This document shows positions 47,250-55,210 of a DNA stretch of 64,000 bases, one piece after another; the stretch's first letter is position 1; each line of letters begins with the position of its first letter. Location of the stretch: contig NZ_JAHOEA010000010.1 of NCBI RefSeq assembly GCF_019127135.1, positions 1-64,000 of the forward strand, read 5' to 3'. A program made the translations under genes and the position numbers. The notes below the pieces were generated by a model. That model did no database searches. It saw only the letters and a program-made list of their open reading frames with translations, and had not been told where the DNA came from. The stretch is from Segatella copri (GTDB lineage Bacteria > Bacteroidota > Bacteroidia > Bacteroidales > Bacteroidaceae).

Positions 47250-47932
47250 AATTTTTTCTTTTTAAATTGCCATGGCCGTGGGTCTTGGATATGCTTCCTG
47301 TCTTTTGTCAGAGTGAACCCTTTGTCGAGAAGATCCTGATGCTCTTTTGCCTGCATCTTTTGGCCGTTTTCATCATATTTCGCCACGTTCTTGCGCACAT
47401 CAGCTTCTACCTCTGCCTTTTCTTCTCCATCAACCCATTTGATGGAGAAGCCATCGAAGATGGAGGCTTGCGAATAAAGCATATCATATAATAAGGTAGA
47501 ACGACTGTCGGGTGGATTTCCATCTACCGAAAACTCACGTATCAGCAGGGATGCCCTGATGGCATCTTCGGGATGGGTGCCCTTCTCGAACGTGATGTCG
47601 ATTCCAGAAACATGGTTGTGCAGGATGCCCAATTTGAAGATGCTCTTGGGAGAACCGTTCTTGGGGTTGCGATGATATACGATGGGGTCTTTGATGCCAC
47701 CCTCTGCCTCTTCGTGATAGTAGAACTCCATACATGTGGGTTGTACTGTTACCTATTGGGTTCCAGCACTTACCTGGAAGTGGCCGGCTAAAGCTATCTG
47801 GGCGATTTCCTTGAATTCCGAAGGGATGAATGGAGTGCCCTGATTCCCGAAAGGGTGGTTCTCGTTCAGAATTTTTCTCCGTGTATCCTCACTCAAAGTA
47901 AATGATTCTAAAGATTTTTTCAAGTTCAGCAT
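47243..47932 (-). pseudogene. unknown gene interrupted by one in-frame TAG
   Basis: A single reading frame from ATG 47932 to TAG 47243 would give about 229 residues, except for one amber codon at 47753-47755. The 59 codons before it (starting MLNLKKSLESFTLSEDTRR) and the roughly 170 after it (VTVQPT, then MEFYYHEEAEGGIKDP, ILHNHVSGIDITFEKGTHP and the charged C-terminus) are both protein-like in the same frame. A CAG-to-TAG change is the simplest cause. The 3' piece could still be made from ATG 47731. I do not recognise the family. It lies 51 bases after the sigma-macro gene and its stop overlaps the ARH start, so it was the middle gene of that operon. Confidence 0.7.
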
Positions 47933-47983
47933 AATCTTTTCCTTTTTCTTTCAAAAACTGTTTTCCGCTCTTTCTTCAGAAGA

Positions 47984-49162
47984 TTACTCTATCACCTCCC
48001 AGAAACTCTCCGGCAGGCTGATGTTCTTCATCTCCTTTGCACTCTCAAACAATGGGGCGATGTCTTCGGCTTCGAAGCCGGCTATGCCGCAACCTATTGG
48101 GGTTACCAGGAAATGAAGCTCGGGATGCTGATGGGCAAAGATAATGAATAGCTCCACGTATGGACGGATGGTTTCCACGCCACCCTGCATCGTAGGGATG
48201 GCGTAACTCTGGCCTTGCAAGCCTACGCCCTGTCCCATGACGGCACCGAAATGTAATCGGGCTATGCGGGCTGCACCGCCACCATGCATGCCAGCCAGAT
48301 TGCTGCCAAACACAAAAATCTCGTTCTCCTTTAATGAATCAATCCAGCTAGGAGTGATTCTTCCCTTCTTCTTATCTTCCATATTGCTATTATTAAATAT
48401 GTTATTATCTTCAGCTGCTTCCTCGCAGTACATTCTCGAAGACATCATACTCGGCATCGACATCTTCGGAGCACTTTCGATACATGCGTCTTTATCGCCG
48501 AACGATAGATAGCTTCCGTATTCCGATGCATCGAAGTATCTCTTGAAATAAGGAATCACCACATCGTGCATCATCTTCTGGCAACGCTGGGTGACGGCTG
48601 AATGGGATATGCCCAACTGGGCGGCTACGTCCTTGCCCCTGAATCCCTCTATATAGAGCATTTTCAGGATGATGCTGTTCTTACTGTCTCTGCCATAATA
48701 GAAATTGCCGATGTCTTCTATCGTCTGATAAAGATCGTGCTCAAACTGGTTGTCGGTTACGTCAAACTGCATCTTGCGGCTTTCCTGCCTTGCTTCGAAA
48801 CTCTCGAAGTGATGCTCCTTTACCACTTCCTTCAGTTTATCCAGCAGCAGGAACCGGAAACCATTCACCATCCAGGTTTTGAGCGACATGCTCGGCTTCC
48901 GGTCTTCCAGAGGCTTGAAGTCGTGTTCGCAGAGATAGAGATAGTATTCGTGAGCCAGCGAGAAGAAGTCCATGCCCGGCTTGTGCTGCAGGTCGTATCG
49001 CTTATCGTAGATGCAATAAGCCACCCGGCAGTATCCGTAGTAATACTCCCTTACGATTCTGGCATCGGCATCCTTGAAGCCCTGCAGAATCTCATCGTCC
49101 GATAAGCTTTCTAATGCCTTCTTCTGAAAATCAGTTTCTGAAAAATTCTTTTCTTTCTTCAT
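47984..49162 (-). CDS. sigma-70-type factor fused to macro-like domain
   Basis: A 392-residue two-part protein. Residues 15-210 look like a sigma-70-family factor: region 2-like helices (DADARIVREYYYGYCRVAYC), then a clear region 4 HTH (MLYIEGFRGKDVAAQLGISH, SAVTQRCQKM). After an Asn/Met/Ser-rich linker (about 225-265), residues 266-392 match the A1S_2505-type, macro-like family: IFVFGSNLAGMHGGGAARIA, GVGLQGQSYAIPT and VTPIGCGIAGFEAEDIAPLF. The ATG at 49162 is supported by a TATATTTG box at 49190-49197. The stop is followed by the broken unknown gene and ARH. Such a fusion could couple promoter choice to ADP-ribose or a related nucleotide; that is inference. Confidence 0.8.
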   Translation of the reverse strand: MKKEKNFSETDFQKKALESLSDDEILQGFKDADARIVREYYYGYCRVAYCIYDKRYDLQHKPGMDFFSLAHEYYLYLCEHDFKPLEDRKPSMSLKTWMVNGFRFLLLDKLKEVVKEHHFESFEARQESRKMQFDVTDNQFEHDLYQTIEDIGNFYYGRDSKNSIILKMLYIEGFRGKDVAAQLGISHSAVTQRCQKMMHDVVIPYFKRYFDASEYGSYLSFGDKDACIESAPKMSMPSMMSSRMYCEEAAEDNNIFNNSNMEDKKKGRITPSWIDSLKENEIFVFGSNLAGMHGGGAARIARLHFGAVMGQGVGLQGQSYAIPTMQGGVETIRPYVELFIIFAHQHPELHFLVTPIGCGIAGFEAEDIAPLFESAKEMKNISLPESFWEVIE

Positions 49163-49189
49163 ATCGATTCGATATTCTAAATCCGTTTG

Positions 49190-49197
49190 CAAATATA
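49190..49197 (-). promoter_or_regulatory. -7 box of sigma-macro gene
   Basis: TATATTTG on the minus strand, 27 bases before the ATG at 49162. No canonical -33 TTTG was found. Confidence 0.5.
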
Positions 49198-49370
49198 TAC
49201 TTTTTCTTTGAGAAAGCGGAGAAATAGCTCCCTTTTTTCTCTTCTCTATGATATTAAAAGAGAAAAAAGGAGGAAAAATTAAGCAGGTATCGAAAAAAAA
49301 TGCATCCCGCTTTTTACTTTTCCCGTTTCTGAAGGTCATATAATCGTAACGTTCATGAAAATAAACGAAT

Positions 49371-49910
49371 ATGAGTGTAAATGACAAAGGCATAGTGGAT
49401 ACGCTGAAGGAATGCCCGGAGAACGGATTCAGAATGCTGATGATGAAGTATCAGGAACCGGTTTACTGGCATATACGCCGATTGGTGGTTTCGCATGATG
49501 ATGCACAGGATGCTTCGCAGGAAACTTTTATGAGAATCTATCGCTCGTTCAATCAATATCGGGGCGACTGCTCGCTGAGAAGTTGGATTTACCGCATCGC
49601 TACCAACGAGGCTTTGCGGCTCATCAGCAAACGGAAACAGGAAGAAGTTTCTCTGGAATCAGATTCAACGGGCGTCAGTCTCATCCCAGCAGATAATTAT
49701 ATCGACTTCGATGATAAGGTGGCGGTAAAACTGCAGAAAGCGATTCTCTCGCTTCCGCCTAAGCAGCAGCTGGCATTCAATATGAGATATTACGATGAAC
49801 TCGGGTTCGACGAAATAGCGAAGGTCGCTGATTCCACGCCAGCCAGTATCAAGGCAAGCTATCATGTTGCCAAGGAGAAAATTATCAAGTACATGAATTC
49901 GAACGATTAA
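49371..49910 (+). CDS. ECF-type RNA polymerase sigma factor
   Basis: A 179-residue extracytoplasmic-function sigma factor. Region 2 is seen in DAQDASQETFMRIYRSFNQYR and the SLRSWIYRIATNEALRLI segment. Region 4 is in SLPPKQQLAFNMRYYDELGF, followed by DEIAKVADSTPASIKASYHVA. It directs RNA polymerase to a stress or envelope regulon. The next two genes are a single-membrane-span protein, probably its anti-sigma factor, and a Spy-like periplasmic protein, all within one operon ending at the terminator 50963-51002. Confidence 0.93.
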   Translation: MSVNDKGIVDTLKECPENGFRMLMMKYQEPVYWHIRRLVVSHDDAQDASQETFMRIYRSFNQYRGDCSLRSWIYRIATNEALRLISKRKQEEVSLESDSTGVSLIPADNYIDFDDKVAVKLQKAILSLPPKQQLAFNMRYYDELGFDEIAKVADSTPASIKASYHVAKEKIIKYMNSND

Positions 49911-49945
49911 GTGAGAGTTCTGTGAGTTTTTAATGGTTATTCTAA

Positions 49946-50344
49946 ATGGAAAAGAATATGGATACAAATTTTGATTTCAACAAAACCGGGAAGTTTGACT
50001 TCGGTAAGGTGGGTAAGCGGATGCCTTATTCTACGCCAGAAGGATTCTTCAAGGAGATGGAAGCCAATATCCTGGAGCAGGTGAAGAACGACAAACCGGC
50101 ACCTGTCAGGATACAGCCGAAGAAACGATCTCTGAGGAAGGTGATTTGGACGGCTGCAATAGCTGTGGCTGCATCGGTGGCAGTACTTCTGGTACTCAAC
50201 ATCGATTTCTCAGCCTCTTCTTCTCAACCTTCACAGGTGAATAACGGAATACAGGAGGTTGATAAGGCTTTCGCTCAGCTGTCTTCTGCCGATCAGGCTT
50301 ATCTTCTCTCTGTATATCAGGAGGATGTGTTCCTCAACAATTAA
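49946..50344 (+). CDS. probable anti-sigma factor, single-span membrane protein
   Basis: A 132-residue protein: a cytoplasmic N-terminus (1-66) containing MPYSTPEGFFKEMEANILEQ, one membrane helix (about 68-88, VIWTAAIAVAASVAVLLVL) and a short periplasmic tail. It lies 35 bases after the ECF sigma gene, the usual place for its anti-sigma factor. No zinc-binding HxxxCxxC motif is present, so it would be an atypical anti-sigma. An in-frame ATG at 49958 is an alternative start. Confidence 0.65.
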   Translation: MEKNMDTNFDFNKTGKFDFGKVGKRMPYSTPEGFFKEMEANILEQVKNDKPAPVRIQPKKRSLRKVIWTAAIAVAASVAVLLVLNIDFSASSSQPSQVNNGIQEVDKAFAQLSSADQAYLLSVYQEDVFLNN

Positions 50345-50377
50345 ACGGATTCAATAATAATTTAAAATGACAGAGTT

Positions 50378-50875
50378 ATGAAACGAATTTTGGGTATTTT
50401 AATGATGGTCATCGCCATGATGACGGTTACTACAAGTGTATGTGCACAGGCGCCTAACCAGAAGCAGCGCCTCAGTCGTGAACAGTTGGCAGAAAAGCAG
50501 GCTCAGTACATCTCTCGTAATTTGGGGCTTGATGAAAAGACCAACGCTAAGTTTATCGAGACCTATACTGATTATCAGAAAGAGGTATGGGCTTTAGGTC
50601 CTCGCCTTCATCACAAGAAGGGCGAAATGAAAACGGATGCTCAGACCGAACAGGAAATCAAGCAGCGTTTCGAGATGAGCGAGAAGATTCTCAACATCCG
50701 TCAGAAATACTACAAGAAGTATTCACAGTTCCTGAGCCAGCAGCAGATTCAGCGTGTTTACGAACTGGAGCGACAGATGATGAAGCGCTTTGCCCAGAAA
50801 GGTCCGCGCAAGGGAATGGGTAAGGATGGAAGACCAGGTCCAAGAAGAATGCATGGACCTGCACAGCAGAAGTAA
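50378..50875 (+). CDS. Spy/CpxP-like small periplasmic helical protein
   Basis: A 165-residue exported protein. The signal peptide ends near SVCAQA (about residue 24). The mature part is helical and charged (REQLAEKQAQYISRNLGLDE, NIRQKYYKKYSQFLSQQQIQ) with a basic Gly/Pro/Arg-rich C-terminus (KGPRKGMGKDGRPGPRRM). The helical hairpin pattern resembles Spy/CpxP chaperone-like sensors. It is third in the sigma/anti-sigma operon, suggesting an envelope-stress role. Specific function is uncertain. Confidence 0.65.
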   Translation: MKRILGILMMVIAMMTVTTSVCAQAPNQKQRLSREQLAEKQAQYISRNLGLDEKTNAKFIETYTDYQKEVWALGPRLHHKKGEMKTDAQTEQEIKQRFEMSEKILNIRQKYYKKYSQFLSQQQIQRVYELERQMMKRFAQKGPRKGMGKDGRPGPRRMHGPAQQK

Positions 50876-50962
50876 AAACGGCAGAAATGTTTAGCGTAAT
50901 AATATATTAGTCCTCTTATACAAGGAAAAAAGATTACTTTCTATATTCAAATATATGCGAAC

Positions 50963-51002
50963 GACGATTGGTGCAAGAGCGCGCGCCAATCGTCTTTTCT
51001 TT
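50963..51002 (+). terminator. terminator of the ECF sigma operon
   Basis: The stem GACGATTGGTGC (50963-50974) / GCGCCAATCGTC (50983-50994), one G-T pair, followed by TTTTCTTT. Confidence 0.85.
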
Positions 51003-51020
51003 CTCATGTAATTATTTCTA

Positions 51021-52187
51021 TCATCTTTTCATAAGAGATTTTTCCTGCTTGTTCTCCCAAGCCAGAATCAGACCGATGACGCCGGCATAGCTCTTTCTGC
51101 CGCCTTCTACATGGTTGCCTCTCAGATAGAGTTCGAAGAAGAAATCCTGGGCGGCATCCAGTACCTTGCATCTTTTGCCCTGCCAGTATTGGCGGTCGCT
51201 TTTCAACAGCCTGATTATCTCAGGACGGATATGTTTCAGATATTTCTCACCTTCCTTTTCGCCGAGAATATCGAATACATTATATAATACATGGGGCAGA
51301 ATGTGGTAATATCCGCTGAATTTTACAGCCTTATCCTGTGATGCCGTACAGACGAGATAACTGTAGAAATTTGCCTCTCCTTCGTTGGCAATACCCAGGA
51401 AATGAGCAAATTCATGGGCATAGGTAGCCGGATAATCATGCGCCCGGATATCGCCGTTCAGCGTAAATTCACAGAAGAATGGTCCCATGCTGCCGGTTAC
51501 ACCCGACATCGAACTGATGGGCGTAAACACCATCGTCTTGGCATGCGGATGCTGGTTGAAAGGCGGATTGATGCCCTCCCGATAGCCTATCTTGTTATAT
51601 TCCTTCAGAACCGCATCCCGCACCCGATTCTTCAGTTTATCATCCACAATACAATTGATTTTTTCACTCTTCCCTCTCCGTTCTTCACTCAAAAGGTTGA
51701 GGCTGTCAGCATACTGGTAGGCAAATTTCCGGAACTTCTCTTCCGAAACTTCAGCAGGCTGCATGCCAACTCTATAATAGATAACAGGCTGCGAATAGTT
51801 CAGTCCCCAAGCTGCATAAAACCATACATATACCCACAGCAGATATTCAATTACCCTTCCGAAGACCGCCTTTTTCTTCGGATAGCCGCCGCTCTTGGCA
51901 GCAAGAAAGATAAACCGACGGGCGAGTTTCTTCCGTAATCCCATCTCGTAGATAGGATAGAGGATGACCCAGGCAATGCTGAGAGCAATGAAAATATCGC
52001 CCACGGCAAAGGGAAAGATGCCCGAGATGGGCGAGAGAAGGGTGCCGATAATGGGATAAACACGGTAGGTGTAGATAACTCCCCAGAGAGGAATCATCTT
52101 GGTAAGGGTGACGAGGATGAGCAACAGCAGCAGTACCCAGTGGCGCCACTTCATTCTGTCGAGTCGTAAAGTATGTAATATCTTCAT
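51021..52187 (-). CDS. DUF3810 membrane metallopeptidase-like protein
   Basis: A 388-residue inner-membrane protein of the DUF3810 family. Three hydrophobic segments lie in the first 140 residues (VLLLLLILVTLTKMIPLWGV; FAVGDIFIALSIAWVILYPI; YLLWVYVWFYAAWGL). A large periplasmic domain follows with the zinc-peptidase-like HExxH motif in YATYAHEFAHFLGIANEGEA; the downstream Glu is a plausible third ligand. The substrate is unknown. It is transcribed convergently with the ECF operon and stands alone. Confidence 0.85.
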   Translation of the reverse strand: MKILHTLRLDRMKWRHWVLLLLLILVTLTKMIPLWGVIYTYRVYPIIGTLLSPISGIFPFAVGDIFIALSIAWVILYPIYEMGLRKKLARRFIFLAAKSGGYPKKKAVFGRVIEYLLWVYVWFYAAWGLNYSQPVIYYRVGMQPAEVSEEKFRKFAYQYADSLNLLSEERRGKSEKINCIVDDKLKNRVRDAVLKEYNKIGYREGINPPFNQHPHAKTMVFTPISSMSGVTGSMGPFFCEFTLNGDIRAHDYPATYAHEFAHFLGIANEGEANFYSYLVCTASQDKAVKFSGYYHILPHVLYNVFDILGEKEGEKYLKHIRPEIIRLLKSDRQYWQGKRCKVLDAAQDFFFELYLRGNHVEGGRKSYAGVIGLILAWENKQEKSLMKR

Positions 52188-52322
52188 TTTGTTTCTTGTT
52201 TTTTATCTTGCATGGCTCTTGAACAGAGCTGTTTTTTTGCACTTTTTGCCCCAGATGTGCAGAGATGGTGCAAAAATACAAAAGTTTTCTGAAATATTGA
52301 CATCAGGAATCTGTTTTTTTAG

Positions 52323-52330
52323 TAATTTTG
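52323..52330 (+). promoter_or_regulatory. -7 box of 34-residue gene
   Basis: TAATTTTG, 43 bases upstream of the ATG at 52373. Only TTG (52297-52299) is found near the -33 position. Confidence 0.5.
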
Positions 52331-52372
52331 CCATATTAAAAGTTGAACTTAATAAATAGAGGAGGAGTTATC

Positions 52373-52477
52373 ATGAAACAGACACTGGAATCATTCGAGG
52401 CTATGAACCTTGAATATGAGAACCTCTATAATGAGGACGATGAACGTAGAGAATATAATTCTGTCTGGTACAGCTAG
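52373..52477 (+). CDS. small acidic protein, 34 residues
   Basis: A short gene (ATG 52373, TAG 52475-52477) encoding MKQTLESFEAMNLEYENLYN, then EDDERREYNSVWYS. The product is strongly acidic, helical in its first half, with an aromatic C-terminus and no signal or membrane segment. It is preceded by GGAGGAG, an unusually strong Shine-Dalgarno for this phylum, and a TAATTTTG box. It is followed within about 75 bases by a terminator-like hairpin, forming a complete small transcription unit. Function unknown. Confidence 0.6.
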   Translation: MKQTLESFEAMNLEYENLYNEDDERREYNSVWYS

Positions 52478-52550
52478 TTGCAATATCTTAAAATAAGGCT
52501 GTAGCAGGTGAGTTAAATTTGTATTACATATAAAAAAGATCGTTAGGATA

Positions 52551-52606
52551 ATGAAAGGCTATGCCATAGTTACTAAAGAAATGATGTAACATAGGCATAG
52601 TCTTTT
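52551..52606 (+). terminator. terminator after 34-residue gene
   Basis: An imperfect stem (AAAGGCTATGCC / GGCATAGTCTTT outer part, GTTAC / GTAAC inner part) followed by TTTTTTATG. It also faces the convergent M15 gene. Confidence 0.7.
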
Positions 52607-52644
52607 TTATGTCCTTTCCCTGCTGGCTGTTCTTTCCTGCATTT

Positions 52645-53343
52645 CTATTTTTCGAAGTGCTGGTAATCCTTGCTGCGTTTCCAGTCACCTCCCCATCTGA
52701 ATCCTTTTGCCTTGAAAAGCCGGTAGCAGAGGTCGCCTTTCTTAATCATGTAAGCGTGGTTCTTGCTGCGGTCCAGATAGGGGCGGGCGGTGGCAGGCTC
52801 TACCACTTCCTTGCCGTTCTTCAGCCGTTTGTGATAAGGATTGTAGAGGGTGTTGATGTCTACGGCCAGTCCCCTTCCGTGTTTCGATACCGTATGGGTA
52901 TGCGAGATGAAGCGGAAGTTGAAACTGGAGGAGTTGTTGGCTCTCATCGCCCTTTCATCGTCGGCATTCCAGTAGTCAATGAGTCTCATCCGTTCTATCG
53001 GATATTTTGCCTCGTATAGCTTTTTGAGAATATCGAGCACATCTGTGGCTATCGCCCTGTTCACTACCATCTCTCCTACGATGTTTCTGCCGTCCTTGTC
53101 TACGTGCAGGCATCTTATGTATCTCAGTTCGCTTCTTGCCACGGTACAGTTTTTCTTGTATGTCTTGCCCTGCATCAGGCGGAAGATATCATCAGGAATG
53201 GGGGATGTGGAGAAGAAATGCTTCGCGCCCAGTTTTCTGATGGTTTGGGGACTGACGATTTCTCCCGGCTTCTGTGCCTTGGATGGGAGGCAGAAAAGTC
53301 CGGAAATAAACAGGCATATCATCAATATATTTTTTGCTTTCAT
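52645..53343 (-). CDS. M15-family peptidase-like exported protein
   Basis: A 232-residue exported protein with a signal peptide (MKAKNILMICLFISG, cleavage near SKAQ). The C-terminal half has the D-alanyl-D-alanine carboxypeptidase/extensin-like core: TVSKHGRGLAVDINTLYNP (His and Asp zinc ligands), with the terminal KGFRWGGDWKRSKDYQHFE supplying the last His. It probably trims cell-wall peptides. The ATG at 53343 is preferred over a GTG at 53346. It lies 12 bases after the Lrp gene and so is likely co-transcribed. Confidence 0.85.
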   Translation of the reverse strand: MKAKNILMICLFISGLFCLPSKAQKPGEIVSPQTIRKLGAKHFFSTSPIPDDIFRLMQGKTYKKNCTVARSELRYIRCLHVDKDGRNIVGEMVVNRAIATDVLDILKKLYEAKYPIERMRLIDYWNADDERAMRANNSSSFNFRFISHTHTVSKHGRGLAVDINTLYNPYHKRLKNGKEVVEPATARPYLDRSKNHAYMIKKGDLCYRLFKAKGFRWGGDWKRSKDYQHFEK

Positions 53344-53354
53344 CACGTTTCTCC

Positions 53355-53831
53355 TTATTTTGCTACGGGAATATAATGCGAATCCTTGATTTCTCCAATC
53401 ACGATGATGCTGTGCAGACTTCCGATGCAGTCGATGTTTCCCAGGGTGTTGAGCATGAAGTCCTGATAGGCTTTCATATCCCGGGCATATACCTTGATCT
53501 GGAAATCGTAATCACCGGTGGTGTTGTAGCATTCCGTTATCTGGTCGATGGTTTGCACGGTATCCATGAATTGCTGAATCAAATCGTGGGTGTGCTGCTT
53601 CAGTCGGATATTGCAGAGCACGATTACGTTGTGTCCCATCTTGTGATGATCCACTATCGCTCCATATCGCTGGATGTATCCCTCACGCTCCAATCGCTTC
53701 TGTCGTTCGAAGGTGGGAGAAGGGGAGAGGTGTACTCTTGCGGCAAGTTCCTTCACGGTGAGTCGCGAGTTCTGCTGCAACAATTTGAGTATCTTGATAT
53801 CGATTTCGTCGAGATTTTCTTCTGTAGCCAT
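53355..53831 (-). CDS. Lrp/AsnC-family transcriptional regulator
   Basis: An amino-acid-responsive DNA-binding regulator of 158 residues from the ATG at 53831. The N-terminal HTH is seen in NLDEIDIKILKLLQQNSRLT and the VKELAARVHLSPSPTFERQK segment. The C-terminal RAM ligand domain starts near GHNVIVLCNIRL and includes CYNTTGDYDFQIKVYARDM. It is divergent from the MetE-like gene, which makes methionine metabolism a plausible target. Its transcript appears to include the M15 gene. Confidence 0.92.
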   Translation of the reverse strand: MATEENLDEIDIKILKLLQQNSRLTVKELAARVHLSPSPTFERQKRLEREGYIQRYGAIVDHHKMGHNVIVLCNIRLKQHTHDLIQQFMDTVQTIDQITECYNTTGDYDFQIKVYARDMKAYQDFMLNTLGNIDCIGSLHSIIVIGEIKDSHYIPVAK

Positions 53832-53898
53832 TGTTTCTTTATTACTGATTTTATTCATTTTTGCAGAATAATATTCTGCTGATTTGCTTAATTTGCTG

Positions 53899-53906
53899 CA
53901 AAGATA
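53899..53906 (-). promoter_or_regulatory. Lrp gene -7 box
   Basis: TATCTTTG on the minus strand, 67 bases before the ATG at 53831, overlapping the divergent promoter region of the MetE-like gene. Confidence 0.5.
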
Positions 53907-53933
53907 GTATATTTTTCTGAATTACGGAGAATA

Positions 53934-53965
53934 TTTGGCAAATAAAATTCTTCTTCTTACCTTTG
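53934..53965 (+). promoter_or_regulatory. promoter of MetE-like gene
   Basis: TTTG (53934-53937), a 20-bp spacer and TACCTTTG (53958-53965). A leader of about 85 bases carries a small TCATT/AATGA hairpin and an AAGGAGAT ribosome-binding site. Confidence 0.75.
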
Positions 53966-54055
53966 CACCCGCAATTCCGGATGCAAAGCGTCATTCATCA
54001 GTAATGACAGGATAAAGAGTCATTCACATCAAATAATAATTAAGGAGATAAAAAT

Positions 54056-55210
54056 ATGAGCAACGTAAGAAATATACATTTTGAGGCAGTGGGCAGCTAT
54101 TTGCGCCCTGCAGAGTTGAAAGAAGCAAGAGCCAAGTTTGCTGATGGCAAGATTTCTGCCACCGACCTTCGTGCTGTAGAAGACCGTCTGATTACTGAGG
54201 TCATCAGACAGCAGAAGGCGCATCGCCTGCCTTATATCACCGATGGCGAGTTCCGCCGCAGCTATTGGCATCTCGACTTTATGTGGGGATTCAATGGCGT
54301 GGAGCATATCGAACTGGAGCATGGCTACCAGTTTCATGGCGAGGAGACAACCAAGGGTTCTATCCAACTGACCGGCAAGATTACCGGCGAGAATCATCCT
54401 TTTATCAAGGATTTCCTGTTTGTGAAGCAGTTTGAAGAGTTGGATGCCAATGGCGAATATATCTTCGAGGCAAAGCAGACGGTTCCTGCTCCTGCACAGT
54501 TTCTTGCCGAATTATTCCGTGGCAAGAATGCCGAGAACACCCGCAAGTTCTATCCTAACACCACCCAGCTGATTGAGGATATAGCCCAGGCTTATCGCAC
54601 CTTCTTCCAGGAGATTTATGCAGCCGGTTGCCGTACCGTCCAGCTGGATGATTGCACCTGGGGAATGATTGTGGATAGTGATTACTGGAAGGCTAAGGTG
54701 GGCACAGGGTTCACCCTAGAGCAGGAAGCCCTGCAATATCTGAAGGTGAACAATCTTGCCATCGAGGGCAAACCGGAGGGGTTGAGCATCAACACCCACG
54801 TATGCCGTGGCAATTATCATTCCTGCTATGCCACCAAAGGTGCCTACGATGCCGTAGCTCCTTATCTTTTCGCTCATGAAGATGTAGATACCTTCTATCT
54901 GGAGTATGACGATGAGCGTTCGGGTAGTTTCGAGCCTTTGAAGTATGTGGCAGATGGCAAGAAGGTGGTTCTGGGTTTGGTAACCTCTAAATCTCCTGTG
55001 TTGGAGGATAAGGCTACGGTCATCGCCAGAATCCACGAAGCTGCCAAATATATCCCTCTCAATCGCCTGAGCCTCAGTCCTCAATGCGGCTTCGCCTCTT
55101 GCGAGATTGGCAATAAACTTACCGATGCTGAGCAATGGGCAAAGATAGATTTGGTTAGAGAGATTTCCGAGGAAGTTTGGGGTTCTTCTTCTTTCTCCGG
55201 TGCAGAATGA
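54056..55210 (+). CDS. MetE-like cobalamin-independent methyltransferase (short form)
   Basis: A 384-residue protein equivalent to the C-terminal catalytic half of methionine synthase MetE (YxjG/YxjH type). Motifs include FEAVGSYLRPAELKEAR, ITDGEFRRSYWHLDFMW, VQLDDCTWGMI, NTHVCRGNYHS and the closing LSLSPQCGFASCEIGN, with the His and Cys residues that bind zinc. It probably transfers methyl groups to homocysteine or a related thiol. The full-length N-terminal half is absent. It is divergent from an Lrp regulator. Its last 56 bases overlap the convergent PepSY gene. Confidence 0.9.
   Translation: MSNVRNIHFEAVGSYLRPAELKEARAKFADGKISATDLRAVEDRLITEVIRQQKAHRLPYITDGEFRRSYWHLDFMWGFNGVEHIELEHGYQFHGEETTKGSIQLTGKITGENHPFIKDFLFVKQFEELDANGEYIFEAKQTVPAPAQFLAELFRGKNAENTRKFYPNTTQLIEDIAQAYRTFFQEIYAAGCRTVQLDDCTWGMIVDSDYWKAKVGTGFTLEQEALQYLKVNNLAIEGKPEGLSINTHVCRGNYHSCYATKGAYDAVAPYLFAHEDVDTFYLEYDDERSGSFEPLKYVADGKKVVLGLVTSKSPVLEDKATVIARIHEAAKYIPLNRLSLSPQCGFASCEIGNKLTDAEQWAKIDLVREISEEVWGSSSFSGAE

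Noticed and set aside
47753..47755. Reassigned TAG codon (alternative genetic code)
   Set aside because: All neighbouring genes use the standard code and some end in TAG, so a nonsense mutation is simpler.
49163..49393. 77-residue N-terminal extension of the sigma-macro protein
   Set aside because: It lies upstream of the likely -7 box and overlaps the divergent ECF sigma start; the sequence is not protein-like.
53966..54055. SAM or cobalamin riboswitch before the MetE-like gene
   Set aside because: The leader is under 90 bases with only a tiny hairpin; no conserved riboswitch core was recognised.
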